Positions 55,320 through 64,000 of a stretch of DNA of 64,000 nucleotides are shown here, piece by piece. Location: assembly GCA_030180135.1 (NCBI GenBank), contig CM058231.1:23439034-23503033 (forward strand). The letters are read 5' to 3'. Under the pieces are notes generated by a model. The model had not been told where the DNA came from, made no database searches, and saw only the letters and a list, made by a program, of their open reading frames with translations. Positions within the stretch are counted from its first letter, which is position 1. Every line of letters begins with the position of its first letter. The DNA comes from Orychophragmus violaceus. Its lineage: Eukaryota; Streptophyta; Magnoliopsida; Brassicales; Brassicaceae. Both the position numbers and the translations under genes were made by a program.

Positions 55320-57695
55320 TCTTAATTTCACTTATCCTACAGCAACAGTCCGCGACTCGTGCTTAGGCCTAAGGAGTGGCTTCGTTAATAGATTAGCAAC
55401 GTTCTCATTCGTTGAAACTTGCTGATCTACTTAACATCTCTGTCATTTATCTCACGGAATAGGTTATACCTATTCTCAAGGTGTTTGGACCTCTGATGTG
55501 CAGCTAGTCTCATCTATGCTGGGAATTACATCAAGTTCAGTGACGAACTCTTCTTTCCAAACAACCTCTTTCGCCACTTTCCAAGCTGCGAAATGTTCAG
55601 CTTAAGTCATGGAGTCAGCAACAGTGCCTTGCACCGCCAGACAGACACAAGATATAACCGGACTGTGACCGGAAATCATCTTTGTCCGTTGGAAACTTGC
55701 CTTTCAGACTCTATCGACTTGTAGCACCTCACTTTCTCCGTAAATCAAGAATTTATCCTTAGTATTCCTTGAATACTTTAGGATATTCTTTACGGCAATC
55801 CAGTGATTCTTTGCTGGATTTGACTGGTCTTTACTTGTCTTGCTTAATATTAAAACAACATCAAACAAGTACGTTTCATGGCATACATGATAGATCCAAT
55901 TGCCGACGCATATGGAATCTTATCCATGCATTTAAGCTCAGCAGTTATCGTAGGACACTGTGTCTTGCTTAACGTAATGCCATGTGACATTGGCATAAAA
56001 CCCTTCTTGGAATGCTGAAAACGTGTAGGACTTTGTCGGGATAAGAATCCTGACTTTGTCCTACCAGCTCTTTCGGATCTTTATCTTTAGATCCAAAATC
56101 CAAGAACTATGTGGTTTTACCCATGTCAATCATAAAACCAACTCCCAAGCCAGTCCTTTACCGACTGCAGCATTGGGACGTTATTTCCGAGAATCAGTAT
56201 GTCATCGACATACAATATGAGAAATGCAACATTGCTCCCACTTATCTATTAGTAAACGCACAGTTCCATTTTGTTCCTGTTCAAGTCAAAAACTTTGACT
56301 ACTTCAACAGAACAAAGATTCCAACTCCGATGTGTTTGCTTCCATCCATGAATGGATCAATGAAGCTAACTTACACATAGTGTAATTTTCGGAGTCCTGG
56401 CTTACTTTCGCTTCTTTGAATTTCGCAGGTTGGTCGCTTTCAATGATCATCAGATCATGCGAACTTTCAATGATCATCAGGTTCAACTAATGACGAGAAA
56501 TCACTCTCGGATTAGTAACTGATTCATTCATATCTGCGAACTTCAGGCTCTACAGGCGTAGATTCTACAGAAATCTGTAAATCCATCCGTTGCTCTCCCT
56601 CAACAGGTTGAGCAGCCTCCTGTATTTCTCGAATTTCTTCGAGTTATACTTTTACTCCCACTGTTCTTCTTGGAAATTAACTTCCCTTCTTAGAAAAACA
56701 GAATGGACGTAAAAGTAACAAGCCTTGGTTTCCCTAGGACAACCAGCGAAGTAGCTCAACTACAAATACTCAGTAAAGACGAATTTGGATCGATTCCAAT
56801 CCACATTTACGTGGTGTCTTTCAACTGATATTGGTGGAACTATTTCTGCGTAAACTTAGATATTTCTAGAGCGTTATTCTTAAAAATATCATGGAAGATT
56901 CGTGTGACTCATCATTAATCATTTCTGATAAGATCTGACTCTTTCTCACAGAAACACCTCCAGGTTTTCAGGAGAAATGAGCTGTGAAACTACTTCACAC
57001 TTAATCAGATGATCACACCATTAATGACTCAAGTATTCTCACTCGTGATCTAATCCAGAGTCTTAATACTTCTGTCACTCAGATTCTATACCTCATTCTG
57101 GAACCCTTTCGACCATGTCAAAGAATTCCGACTTGTGTCTCATCAAATGAACACAGTCTTACTCACTGAAGTAATCAGTAGAGACAATGAAGTACAGGAA
57201 ATTTTTTCTGGCATTACTGCTCATCGGACCACATACATGAGTATGTTTAAGGTCCAATAAGCCTTTGGGCTTTTCTCTAGCTCGGCTAAGATGGGCCCTT
57301 TTGTCTTTTTGGTCCAGTAAGCAGAATTCAAGTCTCATAAGATATCCGATCAAATGAGCCCAAAAGTCCATAACTATGGGGTTTCTGAATCCGACTTACT
57401 CTATGTTACCAAGACTTTTATGCCAAGAAAAATCAGGTTTAATTCATCAGATTTAAACCAATTCGGTATTTATGTTACATTTAGGCACTCTTTGGTTTAA
57501 GATATAAAACCCATTCCTTGAATGGGGTGCTACAATTAATATTTCATTAAGATCAAAAGAACAAAACTTGTCTTTTATCAAAATAAAAACATTCAAATTC
57601 TTACAAGAAAATGAAAGACAACTCTGCTTAAAGCAGGTACATTGTAGCAATTACTTAATAAAACCAAGCCTCAAAGGCATCTACAAGTGAAAACC
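55320..57695 (-). pseudogene. Element E pol remnant
   Basis: Decayed RNase H (about 55320-55720), RT C-terminal part (about 55720-56350), linker (about 56520-56720), integrase (about 56780-57390). The YVDD codons survive at 56201-56212, unlike A and D, but the ~370-bp RT deletion is present near 56355-56415 with the same ATTTTCGGAGT junction. No long frame remains. Product not expected. Confidence 0.85.
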
Positions 57696-58715
57696 CTACG
57701 GCTGAGGCAGCATCCATAGCTCCTTCCAGACATGTAGTTCCACTTGCCCTTCCTTCAACGTTCTACTGTTGCTTAGGCTCTGCATATTATCACAAATATC
57801 AGTGCCACAACCAGTATCCAATACCTTTAAGGTAGAACTTGAAGTAATAACATGAATACCTGAGGAAGTAGTCGCATACATCAACTTCAACTCCTCATCA
57901 TCTTCCATGAATTTAATGCAATCTCTCTTCTAATGCCCTGTCTCCTTACAGTAGCAGCACTTACCAACGTAAAAGGTATCTGACTTGGGCTCAGAAGACA
58001 CACGCTTGCCATGATTCAAAATCTGGACAACTTTGTCTTCACCCTTGTCAGCACTAGGTTTAATAAACCCACCCTTCTCCATTATGAGATTATACTGGGT
58101 ACTCTTCACGTTTGGCTCAACTGTCTTGAGCATATCATGCAGTTCAGTCAGCGTCTTCGTTAAGCCTTTCTTGATATAGTTCCTTCTGAACTTATCATAG
58201 CTTGACGGCAGTGACTGCAGAATGATCTCAGTTGCCAATTCATGGCTAACTGGATAATCCAGTTTCCTCAGGTTATCAATGTAACCCATCATTTTACTGA
58301 CATGAGGACTCACTGGATGATCATTTGGTAGCTTGCAGCTAGTGAGAGACTTAACCAACCGGTATCTCTCCACTCTTATCTGCTCCTAAAATTTCAATTT
58401 CAGGTTGCTGATCATCTCTATTGGCGACTCCATGTTCTCATATTGCTTCCGCAAGTCTGAGTCCATGGTAGCCAATATCAGACCACGCACATCTACCGCA
58501 TCATTATAATGCTTATTCCAAGCATCATATACTGCATGAGAAGCATTGGACCCGATCCTCACGGGGAGAGCTCTCTCAAGGACATAGTCCTTTCTCTCCT
58601 GCCTGAGGACTAGCCTCAGGTTCCGCGACCAAGTCAAGAAATTTGATCCGTTCAGTTTGTCCATCTCAAGGACAGACCGGATCGAGAAAGTGTTTTGATT
58701 GTTTGTGCTAGTCAT
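57696..58715 (-). pseudogene. Element E gag-protease with two in-frame stops
   Basis: One frame from ATG 58715 (MTSTNNQNTFSIRSVLEMDK) with TAG at 58386-58388 (a Gln in B) and TAG at 57930-57932, which replaces the Trp of the zinc knuckle (CCYCKETGH then stop). Downstream in the same frame is protease with VLDTGCGTDIC. The N-terminus follows C and B, while the stretch from about DAWNKHYNDAVDVRGL follows A and D, placing a recombination point near 58520-58600. Confidence 0.9.
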
Positions 58716-60475
58716 AACTGAAAATTAAGATAAAAGGATTTTAGTTAATATGTTCAATATGATTAATCTCGTATTAAATTTAATATGATTAATCACGCAT
58801 TATATTCAATAACATAAGTTACCCTCAATAGAATATAATGATTCCAAGATCCACATATAACTAAGATTAAAGTGGGCCACTGGCCGTCACCCAACCTTAG
58901 CTTATATCGGTAAGCCCTATATCGGCTAATTATATCCGTGATATAACTCTTGGTTGTGAATCTGGGCCCGAGGCCCAATCCACTCTGATGTCTCAAGGCC
59001 CGGGACTCCCGATGGCCTAGTCAAGAAAACCAGACTATACAGTCATGTAATCATTAATGTCTGGGACTCCCAATGACATTTGTGAATCACAAACCGTCTT
59101 ATCCACGCAAAAGTAGACACCCTCACACTGTAAGGCCATGAATACAATTGAATGGGCTTCGACAGCTGACATAGACTGGACAAGACATCCAACGCTTGAT
59201 ATTATTTGAGGTTTGTAGGTTTATTTTAAAATTTCATTCCCAAAATAGAAGATTACTATTTTGGGAAACTTTCCATTTTGGGAAACCTACTAATTTTGGA
59301 AACTTTCTAAAATTGGAAACTTTCTAAAACCGGAAACTTTCTAACTTTAGAAATTTCTTAAAATCCAAAACATGCAAATCTAGAAACTTCTATTTTAAGA
59401 AACTTTCTAATTTCAAAATTTCGGAAACTTTAATTTAAAATCGATTTATATAATTATTTTATAAATAAATTTTAAATTAATCTGATGAAAAGACTCAAAT
59501 AATTGGCCCAATTGTTTTAACTTCTTGGCCCGAGGCCCAAGAATTGGTTCATGTCCAAGACATAACCCAATTGTCCAATTAAATGACATAACCGGTCTGG
59601 TTCATTAAAATTGGTCTTAACCAAAATTAATTACTACGATGACCACAATTGTCAACCGGTTATTTACTAAACCGGATTTTCTCAATTTATTTGGTCCAAC
59701 CAAATCAAATTAGAAAATCCTGGTTTAGGCACAAAATCCAATATTTCGACTTTGGATTTCTTATCCCGGTTTAACCAGAACTTAATAAATTTGTTAAGTC
59801 TGTTTATTAAACCGTGACGATTAATTTTAATAAAATTTTTAAACCGAACCGTCAACCAAACCAATCGATTTGACGTGAACCGTTTACGATTACGTCAGCC
59901 CTAACTTCACGATCGAAACACGATCGTCCAGCCGCAACTCACGCTCGGGACGAGACGCGATGCTGACGATCGATCGGGACGTGACGAGCTGTGATCGGGA
60001 CGGGATGGTGGGACGATCGATCGTCGAGCTCGGGTCGTGTGGCTTCACGCGATCGCCGAGCGATCGGGATAGCCGGGACGAGAGCAGGACGATGGCGGGA
60101 CGATCGCAGCTCGGTCCATCCACGCACGATCATCACTCGTTGGGACGGGATGGGACACGATCGATCCATGCGATCGTTTGATCCATGCGATACGATCGGT
60201 CCATCCTTGCGATCGTTTGCCTCATCTCTCGTGATCGACTGGACCACGCGACTCGATCCATCGATCGGTCCGTGCGTCTAGCGATCCGGACGTGCGTTTC
60301 AAACCACAATCCGACGCAACCAATTCATATAGATTGGATTGCGATTTTCATTAGTTTGTTTAGGTTTCAATTCTTGTTTCTTAAGTGTTTTGCTCTTATC
60401 AGTAGATTGATTCAAAAACACCTCTTTAAACAATCCTAAACATGATTCTAAACAAGAAAAACCACAGAACCAATA
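58716..60475 (-). other. Element E 5' leader
   Basis: About 1.76 kb, collinear with the leader of C, with GGAAACTTTCTAA-type repeats (about 59240-59420), AACCGG-rich sequence and a GC-rich block. No gene. Confidence 0.78.
59890..60300. repeat. GC-rich GATCGATCGGGACG block in element E leader
   Basis: Irregular CGATCG and GGGACG repeats, CpG-rich, at the same position as 38390-38700 in C but longer and rearranged. ORFs on both strands through it are artefacts. Confidence 0.82.
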
Positions 60476-60487
60476 GCTCTGATACCA
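60476..60487 (-). other. Element E primer binding site (initiator tRNA-Met)
   Basis: TGGTATCAGAGC on the element strand, one nucleotide from the 5' LTR. Confidence 0.92.
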
Positions 60488-60488
60488 C

Positions 60489-61129
60489 TGAAGGAATGTT
60501 TAGTGTTAATCCAGATTCAATTCTCAGATTCAACAGTCCTAAACATGCAGATCTAGGTTCTCTTGATTAGAAACTTAATGGATCTCACCTTATACCTGTT
60601 TATGCAGCGGAATGAGAAGGTATAGTCAAAGATCAGCAGAGCCACCAAGTGATAACTCCTCCAGAGGTTCACACACGCACACCAAGCAAGAAAAAGGCTG
60701 CTAGACCAAGAGAGAGGAGGCGCAGGGAGAGAGAGAGAAATCGCAGAAGGGGGCTAGGGTTAGAAGGAGACTCAGACTTAAGTTTTAATTATAAAACTTG
60801 TCTAGTTCCTTTTGGGCTTTTGGGCCCAAATACCAATCTGATTAAATCCCTTGGATTTTAATCAGACCCATTAATCTCTCTCTAAGTACGACAAATGCCT
60901 GGCACTTTTACCGTACTTCTGCTAAGCCGTTCCTACACATTTTCCTGTTAGCTTAGGCGTGTGACCCATATGGGATCATATAATAAAGGCAATAAGTCCA
61001 AGACTTATAGATCATGAGCGGACTCTAGCAAGCCATCATGACCCCCAGTATTATATGACTTATGTCTGATCATTGACATACTCTTACTTTCTAGAGACAG
61101 TACCGAGATTACTGGACACAATTCCAACA
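60489..61129 (-). repeat. Element E 5' LTR
   Basis: 641 bp, about two differences from 53820-54460. Confidence 0.95.
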
Positions 61130-61134
61130 CCTCG

Positions 61135-63127
61135 ACCTTTCAAGTTGGAATGGTTGAATGAAGAAGGCGAGTTGCACATCAAGGAGCAGGTCACGGTTCC
61201 AATCACAATTGGACGCTATGAGGATAAGGTGGTATGCAATGTTCTGCCTATGGATGCCAGCCATATTCTTTTGGGCATGCCTTGGCAGTTTGACAAAAAG
61301 GTAGTCCATGATGGCTACACAAACCGCCACACGTTTGATCAAGGAGGAAAGAAGATCACGCTGGTTCCTTTGTCTCCAGTAGAAGTCCACCAGGACCAAA
61401 TCCAACTCAAGAGAAACCGTGAGATAGAGAAACAACAGGAAGATTCCAAAGTGCCGGTCAAGAAGTCCAACTTCTACATCAAACCGAGTCAGGTAAGAAA
61501 AACTCTATTTACTCAGCAATCTTTTATCTTACTTGTGTTTAAAGAAACACTAATGGCTTCTAACCCAGCACCGAAGATTCTGAGTGAACTTCAAGCTTTG
61601 ATGAACAGGTTCAGTGACGTGTTCCCTGAAGAGACTCCTAGTGGATTACCACCAATCCGTGGGATTGAGCATCAAATCGACCTTGTGTCGGGAGCGTCTC
61701 TTCCAAACCGTCCTGCTTACCGAACCAACCCGATTGAAACGAAAGAACTTCATAGGCAAGTGAATGAGTTGATGGATAAAGGTTACATCAGGGAGAGTTT
61801 AAGTCTGTGTGCTGTACCGGACTTGCTCGTTCCAAAGAAGGATGGAACCTGGAGGATGTGCGTTGACTGCCGAGCCATCAACAACATAACAGTTAAGTAC
61901 CTCCATCCCATTCCTCGGCTTGATGATATGTTAGACGAATTGTATGGTTCCAAAGTCTTTTCTAAGATAGATCTTAAGAGTGGATACCATCAAATTCGGA
62001 TGAAAGAAGGGGATGAATGGAAAATGGCTTTTAAGACTAAGCATGGGTTGTATGAATGGTTAGAAATGCCGTTTGGATTGACTAATGCACCAAGTACTTT
62101 CATGAGACTAATGAACCATGTGCTTAGAGCTTATATAGGAGAGTTTGTTTTTGTGTATTTTGATGACATTCTAGTCTATAGCAAGAGTTTGAAAGAGCAT
62201 GTTAAGCATCTAGAGAAATTCTTGGAAGTGCTTAGGAAAGAATGCTTGTATACCAATGCTAAGAAATGTACTTTTGGAGCAGATCATCTCGTGTTCTTGG
62301 GTTTTGTTGTAGGAGCAGCTGGCATCCGAGTAGATGAGGACAACGTCAAGGCAATCCGAGATTGGCCGAGTCCCAAAACCGTAGGCGAGGTCAGAAGCTT
62401 TCACGGCTTGGCCGGCTTTTATAGACGCTTTGTTCGGGACTTCAGTACGATTGTAGCTCCTCTCACTGAGGTAATCAAGAAGAACGTGGAATTTGAATGG
62501 GAGCAAGCTCAGGAGGACACATTCCAGACTCTAAAGGGGAAGTTAACCCAAGCTCCAATATTTGTTCTTCCTGATTTTCTTAAAACTTTTGAAATTGAAT
62601 GTGATGCCTCAGGTGTGGGTATTGGTAATGTTCTTATGCAGGAAGGAAAGCCCATTGCGTTTTTCATTGAGAAGTTAGGTGGTGCTACTCTCAACTATCT
62701 CACCTATGACAAAGAGCTTTATGCTTTGGTGAGGGTGCTTCAGACTTGGCAGCATTATCTATGGCCGAAGGAATTTGTCATTCATACCGATCACCAATCT
62801 CTTAGACATCTCAAAGGCCAACAAAATCTGAACAAGAGACATGCACGTTGGGTGGAATTCATCGAAACCTTCCCGTACGTCATAAAGTACAAGCAAGGTA
62901 AGGAGAATATAGTTGCTGATGCACTATCTCGAAGGTATGTGCTTCTCTCCTCTCTTGGAACCAAGCTTTTGGGGTTTGAGTTCATTAAGGCTTTGTATGA
63001 AACCGATTCTGACTTCATAGAACCATTCCAGACTTGTCAAAAACACGCATATGGCAATTATTTCATTTTGGAAGGATTTCTTTTCTTTGATAATCAGTTA
63101 TGTGTGCCTCACTGTTCTTTGAGGTAG
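61135..63127 (+). pseudogene. Element F protease end, RT and RNase H
   Basis: Resumes the gag frame after element E and is open to TAG at 63125-63127. It starts PFKLEWLNEEGELHIKEQ, includes the protease C-terminal motif HILLGMPW (about 61260), then RT from about 61650 with FSKIDLKSGYHQIRM, MPFGLTNAPSTFM and the catalytic VYFDD (YFDD at 62156-62167), and Ty3/Gypsy RNase H with IECDASGVGIG, YDKELYALV, HTDHQSL and ADALSRR. All RT motifs look intact. RT lies before integrase, as in Gypsy. Apparent ORFs beginning inside E are only LTR read-through. Confidence 0.92.
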
Positions 63128-64000
63128 TTGTTTACCAGGGAAGCTCATGGAGGAGGCTTGATGGGACATTTTGGACCAGCCAAAACACTAAAGGTGCTTG
63201 AGGACTACTTCTATTGGCCGGGACTAAGGAAAGACGTGGAGAGAATTTGACGCCGGTGCGTGACCTGTAAGGAAGCTAAGTCCAAAAACACTTCCCAAGG
63301 TTTGTATTCTCCTCTTCCGATCCCATCTCATCCTTGGACTTATTTGTCAATGGATTTTGTTCTTAGATTGCCTAAGTCTAGAACTGGTAGGGATTTGATC
63401 TTTGTGGTTGTAGATAGGTTTTCAAAAATGGCTCACTTCATTCCTTGTTTGAAAACCAATGATGCATCCCACATTGCCGATTTGTTCTTTACAGAAATAG
63501 CTAGACTTCATGGCATGCCTAGAACCATTGTTTCTGATCTTGATCAAAGTTCTTAAGTTATTTTTAGAAAACCTTGTGGACTAAGCTAGGTACGAAACTT
63601 TTGTTCTCAACTACTGGTCATCCTCAAACCGATGGACAAACTGAAGTAGTGAATAGGACGCTCTCTGCCTTAATTAGGTCATTGGTTATGAAGAATCTTA
63701 GGACTTGGGAAGAGAACTTGCCGCATGTTGAGTTTGCATACAATCATTCCGAGCATTCTGCTACTAGACATTCACCTTTTGAAATAGTTTATGGCTTTAA
63801 CCCGTTGTCACCTCTTGATCTAATCCCTTTGCCTGTAACTGAAAGGATAAGTTTAGACGGGAAAAGAAAAGCCAAAATTGTCAAACAGGTGCATGAAAAG
63901 GTCCGTGCTAACATCGAGGCAAAGACGAAGCAATACGAGAAGTATGCAAACAAAGGCAGGCGCCAAGTGGTCATTCAGCCGGGAGATCTTATATGGATTC
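63128..64000 (+). pseudogene. Element F integrase, broken, runs off window
   Basis: Same frame as RT, with a zinc-binding region (AHGGGLMGHFGPAKT, then RRCVTCKEAKSK) where TGA at 63247-63249 removes one expected residue. The core has D in YLSMDFVLRLP, a second D in TIVSDLDQ, and E in DGQTEVVNRTL. A 1-nt deletion near 63545-63552 shifts the frame, and TAG at 63565-63567 stands where Trp is expected. Then it is open to the end, reaching VIQPGDLIWI. The C-terminus, where a chromodomain would be, is outside the window. Confidence 0.88.

Larger units (their letters stand above)
53820..61129 (-). mobile_element. Ty1/Copia element E, complete, mosaic, non-autonomous
   Basis: 7310 bp with 641-bp LTRs differing at about two positions (99.7%), PPT, PBS and a perfect CCTCG target duplication (53815-53819, 61130-61134), nested in Gypsy element F. 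LTRs, 3' region, RNase H side, leader and the first ~50 gag codons are C-like. From about 56250 to 58560 it is A/D-like, including the shared RT deletion. The interior cannot encode a working RT. Confidence 0.95.
51580..64000 (+). mobile_element. Ty3/Gypsy element F, chromovirus-like, partial, interrupted by element E
   Basis: Plus-strand element with 5' LTR end at 52023, tRNA-iMet PBS, gag, protease, RT, RNase H and integrase in Gypsy order, running off the window at 64000. The LTR left boundary cannot be fixed without the 3' LTR; 51580 is the least I can support. RT/RNase H text such as RSFHGLAGFYRRFVRDFS and the GDLIWI segment after integrase recall CRM-type chromoviruses, but the diagnostic C-terminal chromodomain is outside the window. 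Six stop codons and one frameshift inactivate it. Confidence 0.85.

Noticed and set aside
61073..61134. An RT reading frame starting at 61073 inside the element E LTR, suggesting a fused gene
   Set aside because: Read-through artefact. The genuine upstream sequence is the Gypsy gag at 52453-53819, in phase once E is removed.

Overview
The window is repeat-dense, AT-rich plant DNA, most likely pericentromeric heterochromatin of a Brassicaceae species. That placement is inference: it rests on plant Ty1/Copia and Ty3/Gypsy elements primed by initiator tRNA-Met, a plant-type Helitron terminus, intron-containing plant RPA70-like sequences, and the overall look of the sequence. I find no intact host gene, no tRNA or rRNA gene and no CRISPR. 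Almost everything is a transposable element or a pseudogene.

Five Ty1/Copia elements lie on the minus strand: A (1-5167, runs off the left edge), B (9252-16769, TSD TCCAT), D (24169-31137, TSD ATACA), C (31749-39506, TSD ATTCG) and E (53820-61129, TSD CCTCG). B, C, D and E each have two nearly identical LTRs, a tRNA-iMet primer binding site, a polypurine tract and a perfect 5-bp target duplication. B and C encode nearly complete gag-protease-integrase-RT-RNase H polyproteins, broken by one and two in-frame stops. A and D are non-autonomous: they share an RT deletion, a mutated catalytic YVDD motif and a tandem duplication. E is a mosaic, C-like at both ends and A/D-like in the middle, and carries the same RT deletion.

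The right end is a Ty3/Gypsy element F on the plus strand (5' LTR end near 52023, running past 64000), chromovirus-like and possibly CRM clade. E is inserted in its protease region, and the reading frame resumes in phase after E.

Between the retrotransposons lies a group of replication protein A large-subunit (RPA70)-like pseudogenes. The left arm (7225-21085, with B inserted in one gene) carries V, Z, Y and W. The right arm (43100-50090) carries the same four in inverted orientation. A fifth, nearly full-length RPA1-like pseudogene X (21429-23782), with a C-terminal zinc ribbon, adjoins the left arm only. A Helitron 3' terminus (7188-7223, plus strand) abuts and truncates the left arm. A degenerate Helitron-type terminus on the minus strand (42811-42840) is oriented so that the right arm would lie inside that element.

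Smaller items are a 0.9-kb retroposon-like insert (41805-42759), a ~400-bp tandem repeat split by element C (31690-31748 plus 39512-40800), a MITE-like foldback (5739-6007), (AT)n tracts, and arrays of TCGATCGA-centred palindromes in the Copia leaders and LTRs.
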